A stretch of DNA of 64,000 nucleotides from Affinibrenneria salicis. Lineage in GTDB: Bacteria > Pseudomonadota > Gammaproteobacteria > Enterobacterales > Enterobacteriaceae. Shown in pieces: positions 51,460-60,476 of this stretch. Location of the stretch: contig NZ_VYKJ01000020.1 of the NCBI RefSeq assembly GCF_008710095.1, positions 4,280-68,279 on the forward strand, given 5' to 3'. Positions within the stretch are counted from its first letter, which is position 1, and every line of letters starts with the position of its first letter. The notes under the pieces were generated by a model, which searched no databases, was not told the origin of the DNA, and was given only the letters and a program-made list of their open reading frames with translations. A program made the position numbers and the translations under genes.

Positions 51460-52356
51460 CTATCTGTCCGTCGCGTCGTGCGGGGCCTTCATGCCTGGCC
51501 GTCGTCTCGCGCTGGTCAGCAGCAGACCTATCGCGACCATACCGGCGCCAATGAAATCGCCGGGTTTTAGCGCGCCATCCAGCAGAAGATAAGACAGAAA
51601 AACGCCGCAGAACGGGTTCATCAAATGCCAGGAGGCGGCGACCGATGCGCCGTCGGTACGAATGAGCCAGAACCAGAGCGCCATGCCGCCAATGGTGACG
51701 ACAAGCGCCAGCCAGACAATCGCCGCCAGCGACGCACGCGACAGATGGGTGGGCGCGTGTTCCAGCAGCGCGGCGGCCGGCAGAAGCGCGGCGATGCCGG
51801 CGACAGACTGCCAGAAATTCACATCGCGGATGCGCAGCCCCCGCGCCCGATCGTGAAACGCCACGGTGCCGGCGGCAAACGCCAGCGTACCGGCGGCGGC
51901 CAGCCCGATACCGGTTAAATCGCATGTCGTCACCGGATGCCAGCCGGCGATGACGACGACGCCGGCAACGCCGGACAGTATGCCTGCGGCCCGTATCGCG
52001 CCAATCCGTTCCTGACCGAACAGGGTGGCCAGCAGCATCGTCGCGAATGGGGCGCAACTGACGATCACCACCACCAGCGACGGACGGATAAACTGCAGCG
52101 CCTGAAAGGTCAGGCCGAGGTAGATCGCGTTATTGAGTATGCCGAGCAGGCAACCGTTGATGACGTTGCGCCGCGCGAACAGGCTGGCCGGCCGGGATAA
52201 ACAAAACGGCAGTAAAATCGCCGCGCTGAGCAGAAAACGCAGGCTAAGCAGGATAAAGGGATCGACATCGATCAGCGCGATCTTGCCGGCGATAAACGCC
52301 GAACTCCAGACCACGCTAAAAAAGATGGCCAGGGTGAAGTGCCGCAGTGTGTGCAT
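51460..52356 (-). CDS. EamA/DMT-family transporter
   Basis: This 298-residue drug/metabolite exporter has ten predicted membrane helices in two EamA repeats; the first starts at FFSVVWSSAFIAGKIALIDV and the second at TLAFAAGTVAFHD. Substrates of such proteins include amino acids and toxic metabolites and cannot be told from sequence. It is divergent from the LysR-type gene at 52465 (108 bp), which probably regulates it. Confidence 0.85.
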   Translation of the reverse strand: MHTLRHFTLAIFFSVVWSSAFIAGKIALIDVDPFILLSLRFLLSAAILLPFCLSRPASLFARRNVINGCLLGILNNAIYLGLTFQALQFIRPSLVVVIVSCAPFATMLLATLFGQERIGAIRAAGILSGVAGVVVIAGWHPVTTCDLTGIGLAAAGTLAFAAGTVAFHDRARGLRIRDVNFWQSVAGIAALLPAAALLEHAPTHLSRASLAAIVWLALVVTIGGMALWFWLIRTDGASVAASWHLMNPFCGVFLSYLLLDGALKPGDFIGAGMVAIGLLLTSARRRPGMKAPHDATDR

Positions 52357-52464
52357 ATTGTCTCCCGAAATGAACCTGATGCAATCATCCCCCCGGCTCT
52401 GTATTATCGAAAATTAATAATGACGCTCTCATCATCGGCTTAATTAATAATCGAGGAGGGATAT

Positions 52465-53460
52465 ATGCCGTCTGTCACCCCGCAGCTGGCGGGCGAGCGC
52501 CGGGTCACGCTGGAACACCTGCGGGCCTTTGTCTCGATTGCCGAAAATGGCGGATTCCAGCGCGCCAGCGCGCAGATTCACCGCAGCCAGTCGGCCATTA
52601 CGCAGAGTTTGCAAAAACTGGAAAGCATCCTCGGTTGCCGTCTGCTTAAACGCAGCCAGGGACATATCGTCGGCCTGACCCCGGATGGCGAACGTCTGCT
52701 GCCTTCGGCGCGCGAGATTCTGGCGCGACTGGATGATGTGGTTGGCGCCATCCGGCGGCCCGAGCTGACGGGGCGGATCCGGCTCGGCATACCGGACGAT
52801 TTCAGGATCGCCGACCTGCAGCAGGCCATCTCTCACAGCATGATGTCCAACCGCCAGTTGCGCGTTGAGGTGATATCGGCGCTGTCTGACCACCTGCTGG
52901 CGTTGGTGGAGCGTCAGGCGCTGGATATTGCGATCTATAAACATACCGTCGACGATGGAGATGAGGCGGCAGAGATCGCCGGCCGCGGCGCGCCGCTGTG
53001 GCGTGAACCGTTGCGCTGGGTCGGCCAGCGCCGGCTGTTGTTTCAGGAGATGAAGAGTCTTGCGCTGGTCGCGTTTCCGCAGGGCTGCGCTTACCGGCAT
53101 GCGGCGCGGCGCGCGCTGGCGCAGACGGCCATGCCTGTTTTCTGCGCCTACCAAAGCGCCTCTTATGAGAACATCCGGGCAGCCATTTCGGCGGGACTCG
53201 GCATCGGCGTGCTGCCCCACAGCGCCGTTGGCCAGGACCACGTGATTCTCACGCCGGCCGAAGGGTTTCCGCCCCTGCCGGACGTGCAGCTGTCCATAAC
53301 GGTCAATTCCGCGCAGCCAGTGTGCGAACAGTTTGCCGATTTTCTGCGTCGCGCCGCGTCACTCGCGCTGCGCCAGCGAAGAGCCGGCGACGCTGCCTGG
53401 CGCAGATCCGTCTGCATCGACCGACGGCCGGAATCGCAGCCCGGCGATCCGGCGGATTAG
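52465..53460 (+). CDS. LysR-family transcriptional regulator
   Basis: This 331-residue LysR-type regulator has an N-terminal helix-turn-helix at about residues 15-75 (LEHLRAFVSIAENGGFQRAS, QSAITQSLQKLE) and an effector-binding domain from about 100 (RIRLGIPDDF) with ISAGLGIGVLPHSAV. It is divergent from the EamA exporter. A GAGGAGGG lies before the ATG. The last 35 residues (after RRAASLALRQRR) are arginine/proline-rich and overlap the pseudogene on the other strand; they may be an extension caused by loss of the native stop. Confidence 0.87.
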   Translation: MPSVTPQLAGERRVTLEHLRAFVSIAENGGFQRASAQIHRSQSAITQSLQKLESILGCRLLKRSQGHIVGLTPDGERLLPSAREILARLDDVVGAIRRPELTGRIRLGIPDDFRIADLQQAISHSMMSNRQLRVEVISALSDHLLALVERQALDIAIYKHTVDDGDEAAEIAGRGAPLWREPLRWVGQRRLLFQEMKSLALVAFPQGCAYRHAARRALAQTAMPVFCAYQSASYENIRAAISAGLGIGVLPHSAVGQDHVILTPAEGFPPLPDVQLSITVNSAQPVCEQFADFLRRAASLALRQRRAGDAAWRRSVCIDRRPESQPGDPAD

Positions 53461-54360
53461 CCGCTCGGCCGCGGCGCTCCAGCCGATCCCCGCGTTAAGC
53501 CGCAGGCAACGATCGACGCTGCGGGTAATGGAAAAAAAATGGCCCGGCGCGATGCTGATGCCGTCCCGCTTCGCCGCGGCGAAGCGGGTCCGCGAATCCG
53601 GCGCGTCGGGCGGCAGCGCTATCCACAGCTTATAGCCGCCGGCCGGACTGGATACGCGGGTCGCCGGCGGGAAATGGGTCAATACCGCTACCCGCTTCGC
53701 CCGGTCGTTCTGCTCTATGCTGACGCGCGGACGCCTTATGTGAAGATGGTAGCCGGCCGACTGAAGAAATTCGGCCACGATCGCCTGCGGATATACCGCG
53801 GTCACTTTGGCGGCGCTGTATTTAATGGCCGCGATGCGATTGGACCAGCGCGAGTCCGCTATTCATCCCAGGCAAATGTCCGGTGAAATGGTTTTGGCGT
53901 CATTGCTGCGCAGAATGACGCGATCGCTGAAGGCGCGCCGCGGCCACGGCCTGATGTCGCCGAAATAGGCATCTCCATCGATGTGGTCCTCAATGATCGT
54001 GGCTCCCGCCCGATCCGCCATACTCACAACCGCGCGTTTGTCCGCCTCCGGCCACACTTCGCCGGCAGGATTGTTGAACCTGGGGATAAACACCATCGCG
54101 CATACCGGGGGGCCGTCGCGCACGGCGCATGGCCGATAAACCATGCGGTTATCGACCATCGGAATTTCAGTCACGTTGAGGCCCGGCGTATGCAGAATGT
54201 AATAGGCGGGGACTGTACGAGGACCGTATCGCCGGGTTGCGTCATAGCGCTCACGCCGAGATCGCGCGCCAGCCGCCGTACCGAAGCCGGGCAACCGCTC
54301 CCCGCATTCAATCATCGTTTTAGCGCAGCGGCAATCGACTGATACAGACGCTGGCCGCCG
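53400..54360 (-). pseudogene. Decayed MocR-type regulator (GntR-aminotransferase fusion)
   Basis: Fragments of a PLP-dependent MocR regulator lie in order in different minus-strand frames. They are a GntR-like start LYQSIAAALK (54312-54345) and RMIECGERLPGF; the aminotransferase middle AYYILHTPGLNVTEIPMVDN, FIPRFNNPAGEVWP and VILRSNDAKTISP (53863-54315); and the C-terminal AIVAEFLQSAGYHLHIRRPR and PAGGYKLWIALPP (53420-53805). Much of the helix-turn-helix domain and the segment after the PLP lysine region are missing. Several frameshifts and deletions mean it cannot be made as one protein. The limits are approximate. Confidence 0.75.
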
Positions 54361-54645
54361 GTGTCGGCCGTGGGCCTCATTCTGTTATATAGCAGATTGC
54401 CCGGTTCTGTATCTATGAATATGTATGTGAGCGGATAAGCTGTTATCAACGCTGATGAATAGCGGACAGCGTGAGCAAAAAAACACAATTTGAGCCTGCG
54501 GTCGGGGATTGACGCTAATGCCGGCTCAGGCCGCCAGCGCGCTAATGGCGGTTCAGACGCTTTATTCGTCCGATGCCTGCCTGAAGCCGGGTCGGTATAT
54601 TCAGTAAAAAACCGGCCCAATCAGCCCAAATAGAAGGATAATACG

Positions 54646-55398
54646 ATGGAGTATTCGCTCGCGCTTATTTTGCTCTTTTTCGTGGTCGCCATTATTGCCG
54701 GCTGGGTGGACGCCATCGCCGGCGGCGGCGGACTGGTGACCATTCCCGTTATGCTTGCCGCGGGCGTTCCACCGGCGGCGGCCATCGCCACCAATAAACT
54801 GGGCGGGGTGGCCGGCACTTTTTCCGCCAGCTGGCATTTTATTCGTACGGGACAAATTGATTTCAGAACGTCAGCCATTATGATTCCGACGACTTTTCTC
54901 GGCGCACTGCTGGGCGGATATTTATTGAACCGTATTAATAGCGAATTTCTGACTTTTATTATCCCGGTATTGCTCATCGGCTTCGCGCTCTATTTCCTGT
55001 TCTCGCCCGGAATTGGCGAACTGGATAAAAAAACGATAATTCCCGTCAGCCTGTTCGCCGGGTTGCCGGCGCCGTTAATCGGTTTTTATGACGGATTCTT
55101 TGGTCCGGGCACCGGTACCTTTTTCTGCCTGGCGCTGGTGCTGCTGCTGGGGTACAACCTGGTAAAATCGACCGCCAATGCCAAACTGCTGAATTTCTCC
55201 AGCAACCTGGCCGCGCTGATTTATTTTATCAGCAGCGGTTCGATACTCTGGCAGGTGGGCATCGCGATGCTGCTGGGTCAGTTCATTGGCGGCTACCTCG
55301 GCGCCAGGATGATCGTTAAAAACGGGAAAAAGCTGATTAAAATCATTATGACCATCATGGCGTTCGCCATTTCGGCAAAGATTATGCTGGCCAGATAA
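54646..55398 (+). CDS. TauE/SafE (TSUP) family permease
   Basis: This 250-residue inner-membrane protein of the sulfite exporter TauE/SafE family, YfcA-like, has about eight hydrophobic segments. It shows the two family repeats, GWVDAIAGGGGLVTIPVMLA near residue 20 and FYDGFFGPGTGTFFCLALVLLLGYN near residue 145. Relatives export organosulfonates or sulfite, but the substrate here is unknown. The start has aagga eight bases upstream. It stands alone before the second tRNA-Gly. Confidence 0.9.
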   Translation: MEYSLALILLFFVVAIIAGWVDAIAGGGGLVTIPVMLAAGVPPAAAIATNKLGGVAGTFSASWHFIRTGQIDFRTSAIMIPTTFLGALLGGYLLNRINSEFLTFIIPVLLIGFALYFLFSPGIGELDKKTIIPVSLFAGLPAPLIGFYDGFFGPGTGTFFCLALVLLLGYNLVKSTANAKLLNFSSNLAALIYFISSGSILWQVGIAMLLGQFIGGYLGARMIVKNGKKLIKIIMTIMAFAISAKIMLAR

Positions 55399-55687
55399 CG
55401 CCGCGTCGGCCGGTTCGGTTCAGGGATCGGGCGGCGATTCTTCTGCCGCGCGTGCGGTCTGGCCGGAAAGACCCGCTTTTCGTTCTTTTTTTCATCGTTC
55501 GTCTGGCGGCATAATTTTCTGGCGAAAAGCGCTTGCCAGCGCCGATCGATTGGTTCATAATGCAGCCCGTTAAATCGAGTTGGCGAAAAATGACGATATA
55601 ATTCATCAGGTTAACCAGATTTAGCGGTGGCTGTTATGCTTTCGTTTTATTGACGCGCTAAGCCGGAATAGTCCACATCAGCAATAT

Positions 55688-55786
<99 letters not shown>

Positions 55787-55988
55787 CAACGTCTGTAGCT
55801 CTCTGATTCAACAGGGTAATCGCTCTGTTGAGCATCCAGTAAAATCCACTGGAAACCACCGTCAGCCACGCCGAAGTAGTACACAAATTAGTACATGAAA
55901 ATCGGGTGCGTTGTGGGTGCGGATTGTTTGCTGAGTCGCTTCCCAGTGCGCGGTACACCTCTCTTCAGCACTGAAGGAGGCAACCCCT

Positions 55989-57323
55989 ATGGCGTTAACC
56001 GATGCCGTCGCCCGGCAGGCCCGCATCACCGGCAAAGCCTATACCCTGAACGACACCGGCGGGCTGTCGCTGTTCGTGACCGCCAACGGCGCGAAGAAAT
56101 GGCACTTCCGCTTTTCGTTGCAGGGTAAACAGCAGCGAATCTCGCTCGGTTCTTACCCCGCCTTCTCCCTGAAACAGGCGCGCCAGCAGCGCGACGAACT
56201 GCGTGCGCAGTTGGCTGCGGGTAACGACCCGCGTAGCTACCGGCAGCAGTGCAACGCTGCGGAGCAAAATACCTTTGATGCGGTGTTCCGCCAGTGGCGA
56301 GACTTCAAGGCGCTGAGTCTGGAAACCGGACGACAAAGCACGCTGTCGCAGATCGATCGCATTTTCGCTAAAGACGTGCTGCCGTCGCTGGGTGGTCTGC
56401 CGATTTTCGATGTAGAGCCGTCGCATATTTTGGAAGTTCTGCGCCGGATTGAGCGGCGGAGGGCATTTACCACCGCTGAGAAAGTAAGAACGTGGCTGAA
56501 CCAACTGTTTCGCTATGCCAAAGTGGAAAAAGGCGTGCGCTACAATCCGGCCAGCGATCTGGATATTGTAGCCGCGCCCCGACCGCCTGTGACGCACAAT
56601 CCCTTTTTGCGCATGGATGAGTTACCGTCGTTTTTGCGCAAGCTGCGCGACTACAACGGGCAGGAGACAACCCAACAGGGCTTACGCCTGCTGTTGTTGA
56701 CCGGCGTGCGTACCGGCGAGTTGCGCCTTGCTGAACCTGACCAGTTCGATCTTAAGCGTGGGCTGTGGATTATTCCACCCGCATCGGTCAAACAGTTGCA
56801 GGTCAGAATGCGCCGGGAAGGTAACAGCGTCCCGGCTTATGTGGTGCCGCTGCCGCGACAGGCCATCGACATCGTGAAAGCATTTTTAACGTTGCAGAAG
56901 CGACGACCGGCGCAACGCTACCTGCTTCCCAATTGCAACAATCTGCAAAAGCGCATCAGCGAAAATACGCTTAACAGCGCGCTGAAACGTATGGGTTATG
57001 CAGACCGACTAACCGGTCACGGCATCCGGGCGACGATCTCGACGGCGCTTAACGAACTCGGCTACCCGAAAGAGTGGATCGAAGTGCAATTATCCCATGC
57101 CGATCCTAATAAGATCCGCGCCGCTTATAACCATGCGGTTTACGTTGATCAGCGGCGGATGATGATGCAGGAATGGGCCGACAGGTTGGATCGGTGGGAG
57201 GCCGGGGAAGCCGTGATGAAAACCGCTGCGCCGCGAGGTGTCGGTGCGATCGGTATCGCGGCAAGCAGCTGGATGCAGCCTGTGGAAGGCGCGCCGTTGT
57301 TACGTGAAATTATTTTGCGCTAA
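55989..57323 (+). CDS. int: P4-type tyrosine integrase
   Basis: This site-specific recombinase inserted the element at tRNA-Gly. The 444-residue protein has the N-terminal P4-integrase domain (residues 1-100, LSLFVTANGAKKWHFRFSLQ, RISLGSYPAFSLKQARQQ), a SAM-like core-binding domain (about 110-200) and a catalytic domain with Arg in LTGVRTGELR, His-x-x-Arg in GHGIRATIS, His in LSHADPNKIRAAYNH and the tyrosine in NHAVYVDQRR. All catalytic residues are present. AAGGAGG precedes the ATG. The C-terminus overlaps the convergent XRE gene by 14 bp. Confidence 0.95.
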   Translation: MALTDAVARQARITGKAYTLNDTGGLSLFVTANGAKKWHFRFSLQGKQQRISLGSYPAFSLKQARQQRDELRAQLAAGNDPRSYRQQCNAAEQNTFDAVFRQWRDFKALSLETGRQSTLSQIDRIFAKDVLPSLGGLPIFDVEPSHILEVLRRIERRRAFTTAEKVRTWLNQLFRYAKVEKGVRYNPASDLDIVAAPRPPVTHNPFLRMDELPSFLRKLRDYNGQETTQQGLRLLLLTGVRTGELRLAEPDQFDLKRGLWIIPPASVKQLQVRMRREGNSVPAYVVPLPRQAIDIVKAFLTLQKRRPAQRYLLPNCNNLQKRISENTLNSALKRMGYADRLTGHGIRATISTALNELGYPKEWIEVQLSHADPNKIRAAYNHAVYVDQRRMMMQEWADRLDRWEAGEAVMKTAAPRGVGAIGIAASSWMQPVEGAPLLREIILR

Positions 57324-57564
57324 GCGGCTTATGTTTCGCCGGGATCTTGCCAATGATGCTGATGGGATCGATCGAGAGCAAACGGGCAAGGTGGACAAAT
57401 TCGACGATGTCTAACCGGCGCTCTCCGTTTTCGACCTTGGCGATAAACGACTGAGGGCGATCCAGCGCCTGAGCCAGACTTTCCTGCGTGACCCCTCTCG
57501 CTATACGCGCCTCGCGCAGCGCCTTAATAACGCGCTGATATTCATCGGAGTAAATGGAAGCCAT
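57310..57564 (-). CDS. XRE-family regulator 1
   Basis: This 84-residue helix-turn-helix protein (about residues 12-70) has GVTQESLAQALDRPQSFIAKVENGERRLDIVEF split across helices 2 to 4, in the manner of phage repressors. It is about two-thirds identical by eye to the next upstream protein (57651-57908), so the pair arose by duplication. A palindrome TTATCC-CAAAATA-GGATTAA lies 50 bp upstream of its start and is a probable operator. Its end overlaps the integrase gene in convergent orientation. Likely a repressor of element genes. Confidence 0.88.
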   Translation of the reverse strand: MASIYSDEYQRVIKALREARIARGVTQESLAQALDRPQSFIAKVENGERRLDIVEFVHLARLLSIDPISIIGKIPAKHKPLSAK

Positions 57565-57614
57565 CTGATCAATTCCGTTAGAAAGACCGGATTGACTATC
57601 AATGACGGATTGAT

Positions 57615-57634
57615 TTATCCCAAAATAGGATTAA
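57615..57634. promoter_or_regulatory. Candidate operator between the two XRE genes
   Basis: The sequence ttatcccaaaataggattaa shares its core TATCCCAAAA-x-xGGAT with two sites beyond the second XRE gene (57920-57950 and 57950-57988). The shared core before both sibling repressor genes suggests self- and cross-regulation. Confidence 0.7.
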
Positions 57635-57650
57635 CAGCATCGGCGGTTGG

Positions 57651-57908
57651 TTAGGGCTTATATCTACTTAACTGTTTTTTATTAATTATTTTCTCTAAAA
57701 CTGTGGCGATATCAATGGATAGCAGGTGTGCGATACAGGCAAATTCCACAATATCCAGCCGGCGTTCACCATTTTCGACTTTGGCGATAAACGACTGTGG
57801 TCGGCCTAATGATTCGGCCAGACTTTGCTGGCTGATGCCTTTCCTGATTCTGGCTGCCCGAAGCGTTTTTATAACGCTTTGATATTCTTCTGAATAAATT
57901 GACGCCAT
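57651..57908 (-). CDS. XRE-family regulator 2
   Basis: This 85-residue sibling of the preceding regulator begins with the same MASIYS(D/E)EYQ and has the identical recognition region RPQSFIAKVENGERRLDIVEF across two helices (residues 36-56). Divergence is greatest in the last 20 residues, which are Lys-rich here. It is divergent from the Ner-like gene at 58013, with two large palindromes between them, a lysis/lysogeny-like switch layout. Confidence 0.88.
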   Translation of the reverse strand: MASIYSEEYQSVIKTLRAARIRKGISQQSLAESLGRPQSFIAKVENGERRLDIVEFACIAHLLSIDIATVLEKIINKKQLSRYKP

Positions 57909-57919
57909 TTCGTTAACCT

Positions 57920-57988
57920 TGACTGATATCCCAAAATCGAATATCAGTCATTTCATTAATTATCCCAAAACAGGATAATTAATGAAAT
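57920..57988. promoter_or_regulatory. Twin palindromic operators between XRE 2 and the Ner-like gene
   Basis: Site A has perfect 10-base arms tgactgatat / atatcagtca at 57920-57929 and 57941-57950. Site B has perfect 16-base arms atttcattaattatcc / ggataattaatgaaat at 57950-57965 and 57973-57988 with a 7-base spacer. Both contain the TATCCCAAAA core. They adjoin directly and fill the divergent promoter region. Confidence 0.85.
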
Positions 57989-58012
57989 TCGTTATGAAGA
58001 GGAGTTAGAGAA

Positions 58013-58258
58013 ATGAATAAAAATGACTGGCATCCAGCTGATATCATTGCATCTTTGAGAAAGAAGGGAACAACGCTGGCTGCGGTTTCCAGAGAGGCGG
58101 GACTGGCCTCGTCCACGCTGGCGAATGCGTTGACGCGACACTGGCCGAAGGGGGAGCGCTTAATTGCGGATGCACTGAAAAAACAGCCGGAAGAGATCTG
58201 GCCTTCACGTTATCAGGATATCGGGCGTGAGCAGGGCGGAGAAGGGGAGAGGGATTGA
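58013..58258 (+). CDS. Ner/Nlp-type DNA-binding regulator
   Basis: This 81-residue protein of the Mu Ner / SfsB / Nlp helix-turn-helix type opens DWHPADIIASLRKKGTTLAA and continues with REAGLASSTLANAL and KGERLIADALKKQPEEIWPSRY, both family hallmarks. The ribosome site aagaggag is strong. It is expressed divergently from XRE 2 and probably opposes it, as Ner opposes the repressor in Mu-like phages. Confidence 0.9.
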   Translation: MNKNDWHPADIIASLRKKGTTLAAVSREAGLASSTLANALTRHWPKGERLIADALKKQPEEIWPSRYQDIGREQGGEGERD

Positions 58259-58315
58259 AAACCCACCCGGTGAAAATTTACAAAATTTTTTTCATACTGT
58301 CAGTGGATTTAGACG

Positions 58316-58356
58316 CTCCTTACTGGATTTCTATGGAATAGAAATCCAGTAAGGAG
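58316..58356. repeat. Perfect 41-bp palindrome
   Basis: Arms of 19 bases (ctccttactggatttctat / atagaaatccagtaaggag) flank a 3-base centre gga. It lies 58 bp after the Ner-like gene. There is no T run, so it is not a classical terminator; a binding site, replication origin element or recombination site are possible. Confidence 0.9.
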
Positions 58357-59054
58357 CCAACAAGCGCAGCGCGTTAGCCGCTTGATATACGGATTTTGGC
58401 GCAGTAGATTGTCAGTGTCACACCGCTGCTGCACGCAGCACGCCACGTTGCCACGACCTTCAAGACAACGCGCAGGACCAACCTGTGTGGTCGACACCAA
58501 CCCGCCCCGCTACCACTTTGCGGGTGATCGCTGCGGCGATGGTAGCTCACTTATCCCAACGCCTTAGGGCTGCATCCTGTTTATTCTTAGTGAAGCAACT
58601 GCTTTTTGCATACGCACTGATGCGTACAACAACCTTTATTGCTGGCGCAACCGTCTGCGGTCTTTTGCTGCCTCAGCGAATGCATCCATGAGGCAGCGGC
58701 GTCACTTCATACGGCGCAAAGCCGTTGCAAGTGACGCCGCGAACAATCTCTGCGCCAGCCCTTACACCACAGCGCTTTCCGGCGCGACCTGTCATCTGAC
58801 GCACATTTTCTGCGTCAATTCTCATCAATCCACTTATCAGAGGAGGACTGAACCGATACCTGAGGCAGGCTTTCAGCCTGAGGGGATTACCCTGCTGATG
58901 CAGGCGGCTGCACCGAGTGCATAACCGATATCCCCGTCATACCTCAACCGCTGCCGCTCCGGCGCGCAGGTATTGTTCAGTGCGGCACGGTAAATCCGTG
59001 TCGTAAATCGCCGTGCGCCGGAGAACAGAGGTTATTGAGGATGGGGGATAGCAT
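58357..59054. other. Region without firm genes before the second recombinase
   Basis: About 700 bp rich in short inverted repeats. A 78-codon frame at 58688-58924 ends in a region (PEAGFQPEGITLLMQAAAPS) vaguely like the C-termini of phage ASH-type proteins and starts at an ATG, but it has no clear ribosome site, so it is not called. The segment may encode short peptides or an RNA. Confidence 0.4.
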
Positions 59055-59930
59055 ATGTCACGCTTAAGCCGGGAGATGCAAACGTTGGCCCGACAGGCTG
59101 GCGGCAGCCATAAGACGGTACATGACCGACTAAAGATTGCAGAGCGGCTTGCCAGTCATCTGCTGTCTTTGAATATTCAGATACGCACGGTGCAGCATCT
59201 GAAAGCGAAACATATCGAATGCTATATCGCCGGGCGGTTAGAACAGGGAATTACACTGCGCACGCTGCATAACGAGATGGCCGCAGTGCGAGTGATGCTG
59301 CGGACTGCCGGGCGGAACAAGCTGGCGGATGCGGAGCGATTGAGCAACAAGGCGTTAGGGCTGAGCGGTGCCAGCCGGAACGGTACGCGGCAGGCGATCA
59401 CGCCGGAGCGTTATCAGGCGGCGCTGAAAGCCCTGCAACAGAAAGACACCGGACTCGCGCTGACGCTGCAACTGGCACGAATGATGGGCCTACGTTCGCA
59501 GGAAGCGGTGCAATGTTCGCAGTCGCTCCAGACATGGGCCACCGCGCTGGATCGAGGCGACGAGCAATTGATGGTTGTATTCGGCACCAAAGGCGGACGG
59601 CCCCGGCAAACGCGAGTTCTGGATCGGGAAGCGTTAATACAAACAGTAAATCAGGCGCTGGCAGTTGCCGATACTCGCAACGGCCGGTTGATTGATAAAC
59701 CGGATCTGAAAAGCGCCATCAACCACTGGCGTTCACAAACTGCTATGGCAGGACTAAAGGGGCAATACTCCCCACACAGCCTGCGTTATGCTTGGGCGCA
59801 GGATGCGATGTATTATTACCGGCAACAGGGTTTCAGTAATCGTGAAGCACGCTCACTGGTGTCAATGGATTTGGGGCATGGGGATGGGCGAGGGCGGTAT
59901 GTGGAGCGGGTTTATGGGAAATCGGTGTAG
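59055..59930 (+). CDS. Tyrosine-recombinase-like integrase-domain protein
   Basis: This 291-residue protein has an N-terminal SAM-like phage integrase domain (about residues 10-100, HLKAKHIECYIAGRLEQGIT) and a C-terminal catalytic-like domain with Arg in MMGLRSQEAVQCS, HSLRYAWAQDA (His-x-x-Arg) and a late LGHGDGRGRYVERVYGKS, where the Tyr candidates lie. This fits the integrase-domain family (Integrase_1 type) often carried by enterobacterial islands in addition to the main integrase. It may resolve or mobilise the element rather than insert it. Base composition matches the GC-rich part of the element. Confidence 0.8.
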   Translation: MSRLSREMQTLARQAGGSHKTVHDRLKIAERLASHLLSLNIQIRTVQHLKAKHIECYIAGRLEQGITLRTLHNEMAAVRVMLRTAGRNKLADAERLSNKALGLSGASRNGTRQAITPERYQAALKALQQKDTGLALTLQLARMMGLRSQEAVQCSQSLQTWATALDRGDEQLMVVFGTKGGRPRQTRVLDREALIQTVNQALAVADTRNGRLIDKPDLKSAINHWRSQTAMAGLKGQYSPHSLRYAWAQDAMYYYRQQGFSNREARSLVSMDLGHGDGRGRYVERVYGKSV

Positions 59931-60476
59931 AGTGCCGTTGAATAAATCGGAGCGTACTGACTCATACTCGAGTAGGAACTTTCGCTGATCTGAGCGTAGT
60001 CTGATCTGGCAGTCGGCTATGTGCTCAGGCTGTGTGAAAATGTTTTTGGTCGCAGAGACTGCCCAAATAGGGCGAAAACCGAGTCCTGCCTAAAATTTGA
60101 CTCTGTTGACCAGCCGATCTACTTCAGATTTTGCGTAGATGAGAGGACTTCAGTTTTGGGGCAAAGTTTTCAGCCTGTGCCAGCGGACATATACTATTCA
60201 GTGCTGTATCCGTAACGTGCTAAAATCTATATGCATTTTTAACCAGCTTAAATTTACTTTACCTGAGCACTGGCTTCGTTGTAGTTACATTGAAAACGAC
60301 CACAGGATGCGGGCTGGTTTGACGGGGAAAGTCTTGTGCACCAAGATTGAACACGTAATGTTTTAGCCTCAAGCTTTTGTTATGAACTGAGGTGTATTAT
60401 TCTGTGTTACCTACACGCAGCCCTGCATTCATGCCTTACATAACTAATTAATAACTTTGACAATATGGAGTATGTT
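59931..60476. other. Junction between GC-rich core and AT-rich cargo
   Basis: About 545 bp without a supported gene. Composition falls sharply to AT-rich from about 60100. Short frames (60021-60215, 60139-60366) have no coding features. It probably contains the promoter of the kinase operon; taactaattaataactttgaca lies within 40 bp of the kinase start, but no clear -35/-10 pair is assigned. Confidence 0.45.

Noticed and set aside
51302..52057. 251-codon minus-strand frame overlapping the EamA gene
   Set aside because: It is an arginine-rich out-of-frame shadow; the membrane-protein frame at 51460-52356 is the real gene.
58688..58924. 78-codon frame considered as an ASH-type phage protein
   Set aside because: Only a vague C-terminal resemblance and no convincing ribosome site; mentioned under the region entry instead.
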